Part shown: positions 34,588-44,084 of the stretch, piece after piece
Position numbering within the stretch: position 1 is the first letter of the stretch
Layout: each line of letters starts with the position of its first letter
NCBI RefSeq assembly: GCF_900890705.1
Contig: NZ_CAAHFH010000001.1
Span: 310,001 to 374,000 of the forward strand
Reading direction: 5' to 3'
Length of the DNA: 64,000 nt
From: Pontiella sulfatireligans
Lineage (GTDB): Bacteria; Verrucomicrobiota; Kiritimatiellia; Kiritimatiellales; Pontiellaceae
Translations under genes and position numbers: made by a program
Notes under the pieces: model-generated
The model's database searches: none
Told to the model about the DNA's origin: nothing
What the model saw: the letters and a program-made list of their open reading frames with translations, nothing else

Positions 34588-34674
34588 ACCCAACGTTACG
34601 GGTGACCTGCCGTGCCTTGTGCTTTGCCTGACTCAACGGGCGTTTTCACGGTAAGGTCAACCCGCTGGTTCGAT
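34588..34674 (-). repeat. attC site of cassette 3
   Basis: 87 bases. It contains the shared loop word GTGAAAACGCCCGTTGA and AAGCACAAGGCAC, almost identical to the attC of cassette 4. CGGGTTGACC and GGTCACCCG pair with an extrahelical base. R' is GTTGGGT, a perfect core site. Confidence 0.85.
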
Positions 34675-35189
34675 TATTTTTTTGAATCTGGATTTTCTTC
34701 TATCCTAAATACGAATCCTTCAAATCTCGGATTCTGCTGTAACTTTTCGATGTATTCTCTGGCATCTGATTGAGTCTCGAACCAATGGGCTTTTTTGTGT
34801 TTTACAGGAATGTTGTTTCCTCCCAAAACACAACCATCGCGTTCAAATAGAATTCTCAAACTCGGTTGTCTGACTAATCTTTCTTCAGGAATTTTCAGTA
34901 TGGAAATGTAATAGTTTTGTGGAGTTAAGATACTACCTTTGACTCCAATTGTTGAACCACACTCAACAATCTCAAATTCATATTCATTTCTGTTCTTTGC
35001 TTTTGGTTTAAATCGTTTGATTCGTTCCAACGCTTCTTGTTCTGAGGCAAATGCACATTCATTTCCAATCGAACACAACTTTCCTTTTTTGCCCAAGTAT
35101 ACTTGCCCTTTAAGGGTGGAGGTTATTCCGTTCAAACCTTTGGGATGTTGAACGACATGGATAGCGTAATAGGTTTCGGTTTTTTTCAA
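34674..35189 (-). CDS. Integron cassette protein 3, hypothetical
   Basis: 171 residues, soluble, without signal or membrane segment. It is basic and aromatic (ETYYAIHVVQHPKGLNG, TPQNYYISILKIPEE), with four cysteines. No family is recognised. The stop codon directly abuts the attC core site. The short leader carries GGAC-type ribosome sequence only, so expression may depend on the upstream cassette. Confidence 0.65.
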   Translation of the reverse strand: MKKTETYYAIHVVQHPKGLNGITSTLKGQVYLGKKGKLCSIGNECAFASEQEALERIKRFKPKAKNRNEYEFEIVECGSTIGVKGSILTPQNYYISILKIPEERLVRQPSLRILFERDGCVLGGNNIPVKHKKAHWFETQSDAREYIEKLQQNPRFEGFVFRIEENPDSKK

Positions 35190-35208
35190 AACGATGTCCT
35201 TATTTTTA

Positions 35209-35295
35209 TCTGAACGTTAAGCGTGACCCTGAGTGCCCTGTGCTTCAACTTTATCAACGGGCGTTTTCACGATAGGGTCCATGCTCTGGTTGGCT
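35209..35295 (-). repeat. attC site of cassette 4
   Basis: 87 bases. R'' AGCCAAC is complementary to GTTGGCT at 35739-35745, which opens the cassette. The arms GGACCCT and AGGGTCACG pair with one unpaired G, and the loop shares GTGAAAACGCCCGTTGA with the cassette 3 site. The gene stop TAG overlaps R''. Confidence 0.85.
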
Positions 35296-35722
35296 AATTA
35301 TTTAAATTTGTTAGTGCAAATGCCAATAAAAACAGAACTCCAAACATGAAGCTGATAAAGAGAGTGAGTATGCAAAAGAGCTTGGCTACAACAGGTTTTT
35401 TCAATGATGAAGGATAGTCATGTAGTGATGATAAACCATTTAGCCTTTCGATATCAGCGGGATTGTCTTTGAGGTAAGACTGAACACTCATTTTCACCCT
35501 CAAATCAATTAATTTGTTGGCGACGAATGAAAAAACAACAAGCGATAGAAAAATCCATGAGGTCGCTAGAGTCCAAAGGTGTGTTGTTGCATCAGATACT
35601 AATCCACTTTTAAAAGTGATAGATAAGGCTAGTGCACCGGTGGATAATTTAAAGACGGTCTGGAGTGCTTCTTCCATTTTATCACTCACGGTCACATTTT
35701 GATATTCAGGTTTATTGTCCAT
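35294..35722 (-). CDS. Integron cassette protein 4, small membrane protein
   Basis: 142 residues with two clear membrane segments (about 50-72, TLATSWIFLSLVVFSFVAN, and 112-138) and a possible third near 28-45. The family is not recognised. It is the first cassette next to the attI position and so the one most exposed to any promoter in the integron platform. Confidence 0.65.
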   Translation of the reverse strand: MDNKPEYQNVTVSDKMEEALQTVFKLSTGALALSITFKSGLVSDATTHLWTLATSWIFLSLVVFSFVANKLIDLRVKMSVQSYLKDNPADIERLNGLSSLHDYPSSLKKPVVAKLFCILTLFISFMFGVLFLLAFALTNLNN

Positions 35723-35738
35723 AGAGTTTCTTATATGT

Positions 35739-35800
35739 AGCCAACATAATTATTAGTGGTACGTACCATTTTTCTGCCAATAGCTTACTTCTTATATGTA
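35739..35800. promoter_or_regulatory. attI-like junction between integrase remnant and first cassette
   Basis: The core site GTTGGCT (leftward strand, 35739-35745) marks the boundary where the first cassette was inserted. The region to its right is AT-rich and contains the 12-bp palindrome TGGTACGTACCA (35757-35768). In integrons attI lies here, beside the 5' end of intI and facing the cassettes; the geometry fits although attI itself is not conserved enough to prove. Confidence 0.5.
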
Positions 35801-35931
35801 TTTTAGCAAGGATTATTACAATTGCGTTGTATTTGCTGTGGTTTTTGTCCTTTTTTATACCTAATTAGCCTACTTCGTGGTACGGTACGACCAAGTAGGA
35901 GGTTTTGTTATGATGGTCGAAAATTACCTGC

Positions 35932-36331
35932 ATTAACGATGCGGACCGCAAGAAGAACCTCCCCGGCGTTGCGCTCCCCGGTGCCTTAGAACGAAAATAT
36001 CCGAATGCCGGCACGGAGTGGAAATGGTTCTGGGTCTTCCCTGATGATCATCTCTCCAGAGATCCTCGCTCCGGCATAGTTCGCAGACACCATAAATACC
36101 CCAGAAGTTACCAGCGCTCGATTAAAACAGGCTTCATTGTTAGCAAGCATCACAAAGCGGGTTACTTCCCACACATTGAGGCATTCCTTTGCAACGCACC
36201 TATTGGAATCAGGAACCGACCTCAGAACAATTCAGGAACTACTAGGCCACTCCGACATCAAAACCACCATGATCTACACGCATGTAGCGAATAAAAACAA
36301 ACTTGGAGTGAAGAGTCCTCTGGATGGGTAA
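35932..36331 (+). pseudogene. intI: Integron integrase intI, 5'-truncated and frameshifted
   Basis: The first frame reads NDADRKKNLPGVALPGALER and continues KYPNAGTEWKWFWVFP and [11 protein letters not shown], the region special to integron integrases rather than XerCD. A one-base shift near 36130 moves to the frame [18 protein letters not shown], then [16 protein letters not shown] and a GVKSPLD end, holding the catalytic HxxR, H and Y. The N-terminal 180 or so residues are missing. It is oriented away from the cassettes, as intI normally is. The array can no longer move its cassettes without an integrase in trans. Confidence 0.87.
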
Positions 36332-36392
36332 GTAACAGCACTTCAAACTACACTCCACGACACCCAAAAACATGCCCGACACGGTCGGACTT

Positions 36393-36412
36393 ATTGTAAG
36401 CCTCATTGTAAG
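36393..36412. repeat. Presumed integrase arm site, right
   Basis: Exact second copy of attgtaagcctcattgtaag (28204-28223), 58 bases inside attR. See the left copy. Confidence 0.7.
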
Positions 36413-36416
36413 AAGG

Positions 36417-36454
36417 GCAAAAAAAGAGGGCGCTAATATTTTCAATTAGCGCCC
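36417..36454 (-). terminator. Rho-independent terminator downstream of intact tRNA-Ser
   Basis: Read leftwards, a perfect 10-bp stem (GGGCGCTAAT/ATTAGCGCCC, loop of 7) is followed by TCTTTTTTT. The terminator lies inside the element, so the element brings a replacement terminator for the tRNA whose own one was pushed to 28054-28083. Confidence 0.87.
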
Positions 36455-36469
36455 CACAAACTACTTGTA

Positions 36470-36560
<91 letters not shown>

Positions 36561-36561
<1 letters not shown>

Positions 36562-36797
36562 TAAATTTGCTCTTTGAGCCAACGGCGTCCCCAGCCTGAC
36601 TTGAGATGCCGCTCTTTCTTTTCTGCGGTGTTCCTATCGGAATGCTCCTCCAGAAAAACCCTTTTCCATGGCCGATAAGCCTTAGTAGACCTCACCCGGC
36701 CTGCATTGTGCGACTTTAATCGCTCATCAGGTTCAGCGCTGCTACCCACATAAAGGCGGTCGTGTTCAGTGCTATGAAGTACGTATACATAATACAT
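36561..36797 (-). CDS. Small GIY-YIG nuclease-domain protein
   Basis: 78 residues: [20 protein letters not shown] is the YVYVL...YVG variant of GIY-YIG, with Arg in DERLKSHN, and a later [14 protein letters not shown] stretch holding the conserved Glu. This matches the UPF0213-like single-domain family. The frame continues upstream through a copy of the tRNA-Ser 5' half, which is not protein. Its stop TAG shares a base with the mature tRNA-Ser. Such a small nuclease beside a duplicated half tRNA suggests a homing-type element; no ribosome site is obvious. Confidence 0.75.
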
Positions 36798-36818
36798 TTC
36801 ATCAGTGTTCCGGTTTTT

Positions 36819-36878
36819 CGCGTGACCAGCCTTAGGGCTGGAACGCGACCACGTTTTCCGCTTTGCGGAATCACGTGG
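36819..36878 (-). repeat. Two nested hairpins following the duplicated tRNA half
   Basis: Read leftwards: CCACGT...ACGTGG enclosing TTCCGC-AAA-GCGGAA (36849-36878), then CGCGT...ACGCG enclosing CCAGCC-CTAA-GGCTGG (36819-36847). They abut the end of the tRNA-Ser 5'-half copy exactly and replace the tRNA 3' half. Function unknown; they could be a structured RNA or protein-binding part of the GIY-YIG unit. Confidence 0.8.
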
Positions 36879-36914
36879 CAAGACCGGTACCTTAAACCAC
36901 TCAGACATCTCTCC
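36879..36914 (-). repeat. Duplicated 5' half of tRNA-Ser
   Basis: 36 bases identical to the first 36 bases of tRNA-Ser (36526-36561), from the first base to the second base of the anticodon (GGAGAGATGTCTGAGTGGTT ... CTTG). The break is inside the anticodon loop. With the intact gene it brackets the GIY-YIG gene as a direct repeat. Confidence 0.92.
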
Positions 36915-37106
36915 GTGTGTGGAAGGGGCGGAATGTATAAATTCGAACGGCTTTTCTGCAAGTTCATTCTGTTGAAAACATTCAAAGCGCATAAAGACGG
37001 AAGGTGAAGGGAGCCAGTTTCATGTTGGAAGCTGAATAAACCGCTTTCTGATTTAGACCATAATTAAGTTGTGGCCGGTTGGTTTGTTCAGTATAAGTTG
37101 AACATC

Positions 37107-37604
37107 ATGAATCAAGGGATGGAAAACGGCCCAGTTTTGAGTGAGTTAGAGCGCGAGGTTGTCGCGCTTTTCGTTCGAATGGCGGATGTGCTTAATTTGC
37201 CCCGTTCGGTGGGCGAAATCTATGGCATTCTCTTTATTTCGAAGGAGCCGCTTTGTCTCGACGACTGTCGCATCCGTTTAAATATCAGCAAGGGGTCGAC
37301 CAGCCAGGGATTGAAGATTTTACGAACTTTTGGAGCAATCCGGACGGTTTACATTCAGGGAGACCGCAAGGATTATTATACGGCGGAAACTTCGCTGCGG
37401 AAAATTGCTTCCGGGTTTGCGAGCGAGCAGATTCAACCGCATGTCGCCAGCGCAGAGGATCGGATTGAGCGGATACGGGAGCTGCTGGCTGAAGAAACCG
37501 GTGATGACCGGGAGCTGTTGGATGAAAAAATTGAACTTTTAGGGAATTGGCAGAAGAAGGCGGGAAAAACGCTTCCCTTGGTTCTTAAGTTGATTGGCAG
37601 CTAG
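37107..37604 (+). CDS. GbsR/MarR-like winged-helix regulator
   Basis: 165 residues from the ATG at 37107 (an ATG four codons later has AAGGG close by and is an alternative). It resembles the GbsR group of MarR-type regulators: LPRSVGEIYGILFISKEPLC, LNISKGSTSQGLKILRTFG as recognition helix, then the wing TVYIQGDRKDYYTAE. The C-terminus is helical and may dimerise. Lying 2 bases before a NusG-like gene at the head of the polysaccharide locus, it likely controls polymer production. Confidence 0.75.
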   Translation: MNQGMENGPVLSELEREVVALFVRMADVLNLPRSVGEIYGILFISKEPLCLDDCRIRLNISKGSTSQGLKILRTFGAIRTVYIQGDRKDYYTAETSLRKIASGFASEQIQPHVASAEDRIERIRELLAEETGDDRELLDEKIELLGNWQKKAGKTLPLVLKLIGS

Positions 37605-37606
37605 CA

Positions 37607-38158
37607 ATGATCGCAACGGAACAATTTCCAAGAGGCGAGCAGTGGTATTGCGTGCGCACGAAGCCCAAGAAAGAGCGGATGGCCGCATCCAATTTGGCAT
37701 CGCAGTTCGGGCTGGATGTTTTTTGTCCGCAAATCCGTTTCCGGCGCAAGACCGCCCGTGGGCCGGTTTGGTTCCAAGAGGCGATGTTTCCGGGCTATAT
37801 ATTTGTGCGGTTCGATCTGTACGAGATGAAGCGTGCGGTTTCCTATGCGCCGGGGGTGATGAATATTCCGGTTTTCAACGGCCGGATAGTGCCGATTCCG
37901 GACTCCGTTGTTGAGTCGCTCCAAAAGGATCTCAACGAAGAGAGCGTGGTGGATGCGGGCGTTCCGCTGGAAGTGGGCGAGGAAACTACAATTTTAGAAG
38001 GTTCGATGCGCGGTTTGACGGTGAAAGTCGTCAAGGTGATGCCGGCCGAGGACCGCGTTAGTGTTTTGCTGGAAATGCTGGGAACGCTGGTGGAAGCGGA
38101 GTTCCCGACCGATGCGCTGGAGCATCGGATCAAACACCGGTTGGCGTCGGAAGAATAG
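37607..38158 (+). CDS. NusG-like transcription antiterminator (RfaH/UpxY type)
   Basis: 183 residues: an N-terminal NGN domain (WYCVRTKPKKERMAASNL, FPGYIFVRFD) and a C-terminal KOW domain (VGEETTILEGSMRGLTVKVV). It is a specialised NusG paralogue of the kind that heads capsule and exopolysaccharide operons and lets RNA polymerase read through the long operon. Three hairpins follow it before glmS and are candidate targets. Confidence 0.87.
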   Translation: MIATEQFPRGEQWYCVRTKPKKERMAASNLASQFGLDVFCPQIRFRRKTARGPVWFQEAMFPGYIFVRFDLYEMKRAVSYAPGVMNIPVFNGRIVPIPDSVVESLQKDLNEESVVDAGVPLEVGEETTILEGSMRGLTVKVVKVMPAEDRVSVLLEMLGTLVEAEFPTDALEHRIKHRLASEE

Positions 38159-38315
38159 TTCCGCACGCCGAATATCCAATGCTTGGATATTTTGTACAAT
38201 TTGAGGATGCAGGGAAGGTTTCAGCCTTAGGGGCTGAACGACCGAGGGCGGCAGCGTACCGGATGGGATTGCATTCCATCCGGACTATCTAAATTGGAAA
38301 TTAGGAATTCTCATT
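38159..38315 (+). promoter_or_regulatory. Structured leader with three hairpins upstream of glmS
   Basis: Three stems occur in a row: AATATCCAA/TTGGATATT (about 38167-38187), TTCAGCC/GGCTGAA (about 38219-38237) and CCGGATGG/CCATCCGG (about 38259-38284). The first may be a terminator for the regulator pair; the others could be an antitermination recruiting leader or regulatory RNA. The glmS ribozyme core was looked for and not recognised. Confidence 0.5.
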
Positions 38316-40153
38316 ATGTGTGGAATCGTAGGTTATTTTGGGAAACGCAATGCATCAGAAATTTTGGTGGATGGTTTGCGCCGGATGGAATACCGGGGCT
38401 ATGACTCGGCGGGGATTGCCTGCCTGTATGACGGCGAAATCGGCGTAGTCAAGTGTCCCGGAAAAATCAAGGGGCTGCGCGAAAAGGTAGATGCATCCGG
38501 CTTGGGTGTTTTAGCGGCGTCGACGCTGGGGATCGGCCACACGCGCTGGGCGACGCACGGCCCGCCCAATGAGATCAACGCGCACCCGCATATGGATGCG
38601 TCCGGGCATTTTGTGATGGTGCACAACGGGATCATCGAAAACTACAAGGAAATCCGCAAGGGACTTTCGCAACAAGGCATCGAGTGCATATCCGACACCG
38701 ATTCCGAAGCGCTCATCCAGCTGATCGCCTACTGCTACAAGGACAATCTGGAAAAGGCCGTTAGCGAGGCGCTTAAAAAGGTGAAGGGCACCTACGGCAT
38801 TGTGGTGCTGACCGACCACGAGCCGGACAAGCTGGTGACCGCGCGCTGCGGCAGTCCGATTGTGCTGGGGCTGGGCAAGGATGAAACCCTGGTGGCCAGC
38901 GATGCCGCCGCGATTATTCCGCACACCCGCGATGCGGTCTATTTGGAAGACTTCGATATGGCGGTGATCACCGCCGACGGCGTAACCATGTTTGACCTGC
39001 AGCACGCTCCGGTTAACCGCGAAACAACCACGATGGACTGGGACGAGGGCGCTGCCGAAAAGGGCGACTACAAACATTTCATGTTGAAGGAAATGTTCGA
39101 GCAGCCCGACGCCATCCGAAACGCCATCCGCGGACGCCTCGACTTTGATATGGGCACCGCCGTGTTATCCGGCCTTGAGTTTTCGCCGCGCGATTCGGCC
39201 CTGATCAGCCGCGTTTTGGTGGTCGGCTGCGGCACGTCGATGCACGCCGGCATGGTGGGAGAATATGCCTTTGAAGAAATGGCAGGCATTCCTGCCGAAG
39301 TGGAGCAGGCGGCCGAGTTCCGCTACCGCAACCCCATCATCACGCCGCACGACCTAGTTGTGGCAATCAGCCAGTCGGGCGAAACGGCCGACACGTTGGC
39401 GGCTGTGCGCGAAGCGAAGCACAAGGGCGCGACGGTGGCCGGCATCTGCAACGTGGTAGGCTCGACGATTGCCCGCGAAACCGGGCGCGGCGTTTATTTG
39501 CACGCCGGCCCGGAAATCGGCGTGGCCTCGACCAAGGCGTTCACCTGCCAGGTGTCGGTTATGTTGATGATGGCGCTGAAGATTGCGCGCACCCGCCGCA
39601 TGCCGCGGCACGAAGGCGAAGAGATGTGCCGCTGGATCGAGCGCCTGCCGGAGCTGGTTGAAAAGGTGCTGGAGCAGAACGATGCCATCAAGGCTGTGGC
39701 GGAGAAATATGCTAAGTGTGAAAACGCCTTTTTCATCGGGCGCGGCTACCTCTTCCCCGTTGCGCTCGAGGGCGCGCTCAAACTGAAGGAAATCAGCTAT
39801 GTGCATGCCGAAGGCTACCACGCCGCCGAACTCAAGCACGGGCCGATTGCGCTCCTGCAGGAGAACACGCCGGTCGTGGCGCTGTTGAACGACATTCCCG
39901 GCAAGGACAAGACGCTGGGCAACGCCGAGGAATGCAAGGCTCGCAACGCGCCGGTGATTGCCGTGGTCAGCGAGGGCGATGAAGAAATTGCTGATGAATT
40001 TAATGATGTGATTGTGATTCCAAACTGCCCGCCGAGCATCACGCCAATTCCGACCGTCGTGGCGTTGCAGCTGCTGTCGTACCACATTGCCGCGGCGCGC
40101 GGATGCGAAATCGATCAGCCGCGTAATCTCGCAAAATCTGTAACCGTGGAGTA

Positions 40154-40154
<1 letters not shown>
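38316..40154 (+). CDS. glmS: Glutamine--fructose-6-phosphate aminotransferase
   Basis: 612 residues, normal length. The N-terminal glutaminase domain starts with the catalytic Cys2 (MCGIVGYFG), with GHTRWATHG and the glutamine loop. Two SIS isomerase domains follow (GCGTSMHAG, SQSGETADT) and the C-terminal tail KSVTVE is canonical. It makes glucosamine-6-phosphate for UDP-GlcNAc, the precursor for the epimerase and dehydrogenase downstream as well as for peptidoglycan. AGGAA precedes the ATG by 8 bases. Its stop overlaps the cysQ start. Confidence 0.97.
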
Positions 40155-41011
<857 letters not shown>

Positions 41012-41097
41012 ATGGTGTAATAATCATAGACAAATATCTAAAGAGGTTATAGGAATACTCGCCTTTAGGAAACGAAGATGCAGTTGGGAGAGAAAGT

Positions 41098-42000
41098 ATG
41101 AGCGGTTACAACTTATCGCATTTGAAGCAGCTGGAAGCGGAAAGCATCCACATCATCCGGGAAGTGGCGGCGGAGTTCGACAATCCCGTGATGCTCTATT
41201 CGATCGGCAAAGATTCAGGGGTGATGTTGCACCTGGCGCATAAAGCGTTTGCTCCGGGCAAGATTCCTTTTCCGCTGATGCACATCGATACGCAGTGGAA
41301 GTTTAAGGAAATGTACAAATTCCGCACGTTGATGGCTGAAAAGTATCAGGTCGATTTGAAGGTCTGGATCAATCCGGAGGGGAAAGACAAGTCGAACCCG
41401 TTTCTGCACGGGTCAGAAAAGCATACGCAGATCATGAAAACCGATGGCCTCAAGCAGGCGCTTGAGCACTATAAGTTTGACGCGGCTTTTGGTGGCGCGC
41501 GTCGCGACGAGGAAAAGAGCCGCGCCAAAGAGCGCGTCTACAGCTTTCGCAACGAATTCCACCAGTGGGATCCAAAAAACCAGCGGCCTGAACTTTGGAA
41601 CCTCTATAACGCGAAGATCAATAAAGGCGAGTCGATCCGGGTCTTCCCGCTCTCGAACTGGACGGAGCTGGATATTTGGCTCTACCTGCTGCGCGAAGAC
41701 ATTCCGATTGTACCGCTGTATTATGCGGCCGAACGCCCCGTGGTTGAACGCGACGGAACGCTGATCATGATCGACGATGACCGCATGCCGCTGAAGAATG
41801 GCGAAACGCCGATGCTGAAAAAAGTGCGTTTCCGCACGCTCGGCTGCTACCCGCTGACGGGTGCAGTGGAATCCGAGGCTGAGACGGTGGAGGAAATCGT
41901 GCAGGAAATGCTGCTCACGACCACTTCCGAACGTCAGGGCCGCGTGATCGACGGCGACAATTCCTCGATGGAAGACAAGAAAAAAGACGGGTATTTCTAA
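41098..42000 (+). CDS. cysD: Sulfate adenylyltransferase subunit 2
   Basis: 300 residues, canonical. The PP-loop [12 protein letters not shown] (about 36-47) holds the ATP pyrophosphate; [20 protein letters not shown] and [14 protein letters not shown] are typical CysD blocks. With CysN it makes adenosine 5'-phosphosulfate (APS). It is followed one base after its stop by cysNC. In a polysaccharide locus this points to sulfation of the polymer rather than assimilation only. Confidence 0.96.
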   Translation: MSGYNLSHLKQLEAESIHIIREVAAEFDNPVMLYSIGKDSGVMLHLAHKAFAPGKIPFPLMHIDTQWKFKEMYKFRTLMAEKYQVDLKVWINPEGKDKSNPFLHGSEKHTQIMKTDGLKQALEHYKFDAAFGGARRDEEKSRAKERVYSFRNEFHQWDPKNQRPELWNLYNAKINKGESIRVFPLSNWTELDIWLYLLREDIPIVPLYYAAERPVVERDGTLIMIDDDRMPLKNGETPMLKKVRFRTLGCYPLTGAVESEAETVEEIVQEMLLTTTSERQGRVIDGDNSSMEDKKKDGYF

Positions 42001-42001
42001 A

Positions 42002-44041
42002 ATGAGCGACTCTACTTATAAAATTCAAGAAGAAGGCCTGATCCGGTCGGATATTACGGAATATCTCAGCCGGCACGAGCACAAGGACCTCCTGCGCTTT
42101 CTGACCTGCGGCTCGGTGGATGACGGCAAGTCGACGCTGATCGGCCGGCTGTTGTATGACAGCCACATGATCTACGAGGACCAGCTCGAAAAGATTACGA
42201 AGGATTCGAAGGTCTACGGTACGACTGACGAGGATTTTGATCCGGCGCTGCTGACCGACGGCCTGAAGGCCGAACGCGAGCAGGGGATTACGATTGACGT
42301 GGCCTACCGCTACTTCTCGACCGACAAGCGCAAGTTCATTATTGCTGACTGCCCTGGCCATGAACAATACACGCGGAACATGGCCACCGGCGCCTCCAAC
42401 TGCAACCTGGCCGTGATTCTGATCGACGCGCGCTACGGCGTGATTACCCAAACCAAGCGACACAGTTTCATCTGCTCGTTGCTGGGCATCAAGCACGTCA
42501 TCGTGGCCGTCAACAAGATGGACTTGGTGGATTGGTCAGAAGAAAAGTACGAGCAGATCCGCGACGACTACAACGATTTCGTTGCCCGACTCAACTTTTC
42601 CGATATTCACTTTATTCCGATATCTGCGCTCAAGGGCGACAACGTGGTGGCGCAAAGCAAAAACCTCGATTGGTATGACGGTCCGACTTTCCTTCACCAT
42701 CTTGAGGGCGTGAATATTTCATCCGACCGGAACCTGATTGATATGCGCCTGCCGGTGCAGTATGTGCTGCGCCCGAACTTGGACTTCCGCGGGTTCAGCG
42801 GAACGATGGCCTCGGGTGTTTTACGGGTGGGCGACGAGGTGGCCAGCCTGCCTTCGCGCCAGCAGTCGAAGATCAAGGCGATCTACGGTCCGGATGGTGC
42901 AATTGATGAAGCCATCGCAACGCAGGCGATCACCGTGACGCTCGAGGATGAAATCGACGTATCGCGCGGCAACATGCTTGTTCCCGTGAATAACATTCCG
43001 CACATTGGAAATGAATTTGAAGCCATGGTGGTTTGGATGCACGAAGGTGCGGCGAATCCGGGCAAGAGCTATTTGATCAAGCACACTTCCAGCATGATCC
43101 CTGGCGTGCTTACTGATATCCGCTACAAGGTGGACGTAAACACCATGAAGCGCGAGAAGGGTTGTGGTGGTGTGGAAAGTGGAAGGTTGGAAGTAGAACA
43201 AGACAGTCTACATCCTACCTCACACAAAGGCGAAGGCGACACACATTCAGGCAAAGCAGAGCTTTGCCTGAATGAGATCGGACGCTGCCACATTACGCTG
43301 CACCGGCCTATTGCATTCGATTCGTATGAACGCAACCGGTTGACCGGCGCATTCATCATTGTTGACCGTGTGTCCAACGCAACGCTGGGCGCGGGTATGA
43401 TTGTCGATCGCATCGTTTCCAAGTCCGGGCATAAGAAATCGCCGGTGAGCCAGAATATTGTCAAAAGCGATAGTTTGGTCAGTGTCGAAGACCGCCAGAA
43501 ACTGCTCGGTCAAACGGGGGCCACCATTTGGCTGACCGGACTGAGCGGGTCGGGGAAATCAACGGTTGCACAGCAGCTGGAAAAGGAACTCACGGACCAA
43601 GGGCAGCTTTGCTATATCCTCGATGGCGACAATGTGCGCCACGGCCTGAACCGCGACCTTGGATTCTCGATGGAAGATCGCAAGGAAAACATTCGCCGCA
43701 TCGCCGAAGTTGCGGCGCTGATGAATGAGGCAGGCGTGATTGTGATCACTTCATTCATATCGCCCTATATTTCCGACCGTGCTTCGGCCCGAGAGGTGAT
43801 CGGCGATGAATCGTTCATTGAAGTATTTGTCGATACGCCGCTTGAAGTGTGCGAACAGCGCGATCCGAAGGGGCTGTACAAAAAGGCGCGTGCTGGCGAA
43901 ATCCAGCAGTTTACCGGCATCAGCGATCCGTATGAAGCGCCGCAAGACGCCGAGATTACGGTTTCAACCGAAGACCTTTCGCCCGAGGCGGCATCCAAAA
44001 TGATTATCGGCGACCTGAAGGGTCGGGGCTTCATCGGTTAG
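42002..44041 (+). CDS. cysNC: Sulfate adenylyltransferase subunit 1 / adenylylsulfate kinase fusion
   Basis: 679 residues. The N-terminal two thirds are the CysN GTPase (CGSVDDGKSTLIGRLL, DCPGHEQYTRN, NKMDLV) with its elongation-factor-like barrels. The C-terminal 190 residues are an APS kinase (TGLSGSGKSTVAQ, FISPYISDR), as in NodQ. Together with CysD it converts sulfate to PAPS, the donor for sulfotransferases. Residues about 384-418 are an extra loop in the CysN part, encoded by word-like repeats and a perfect hairpin, placed just before the conserved LNEIGRC block. No sulfotransferase gene is seen in the window. Confidence 0.95.
   Translation: MSDSTYKIQEEGLIRSDITEYLSRHEHKDLLRFLTCGSVDDGKSTLIGRLLYDSHMIYEDQLEKITKDSKVYGTTDEDFDPALLTDGLKAEREQGITIDVAYRYFSTDKRKFIIADCPGHEQYTRNMATGASNCNLAVILIDARYGVITQTKRHSFICSLLGIKHVIVAVNKMDLVDWSEEKYEQIRDDYNDFVARLNFSDIHFIPISALKGDNVVAQSKNLDWYDGPTFLHHLEGVNISSDRNLIDMRLPVQYVLRPNLDFRGFSGTMASGVLRVGDEVASLPSRQQSKIKAIYGPDGAIDEAIATQAITVTLEDEIDVSRGNMLVPVNNIPHIGNEFEAMVVWMHEGAANPGKSYLIKHTSSMIPGVLTDIRYKVDVNTMKREKGCGGVESGRLEVEQDSLHPTSHKGEGDTHSGKAELCLNEIGRCHITLHRPIAFDSYERNRLTGAFIIVDRVSNATLGAGMIVDRIVSKSGHKKSPVSQNIVKSDSLVSVEDRQKLLGQTGATIWLTGLSGSGKSTVAQQLEKELTDQGQLCYILDGDNVRHGLNRDLGFSMEDRKENIRRIAEVAALMNEAGVIVITSFISPYISDRASAREVIGDESFIEVFVDTPLEVCEQRDPKGLYKKARAGEIQQFTGISDPYEAPQDAEITVSTEDLSPEAASKMIIGDLKGRGFIG
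43155..43273. repeat. Word-like repeat and perfect hairpin inserted in cysNC
   Basis: GTGTGGAAAGTGGAAGG at 43170 and CCTACCTCACAC about 40 bases on form an imperfect palindrome. It is followed by a perfect 13-bp stem ATTCAGGCAAAGC/GCTTTGCCTGAAT with a 3-base loop (43245-43273). The whole segment is read in frame as a loop absent from ordinary CysN. Confidence 0.8.
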
Positions 44042-44084
44042 GAAAAAGGCTTTTTTGGATTACCCCCTTCTGTAGCATCGAACG

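Noticed and set aside
36798-36992. N-terminal extension of the GIY-YIG protein ([12 protein letters not shown]...)
   Set aside because: This is a translation of the duplicated tRNA-Ser 5' half and the two hairpins, not a protein domain.
38159-38315. glmS ribozyme upstream of glmS
   Set aside because: The conserved core and pseudoknot sequences could not be found; only three simple hairpins are visible.
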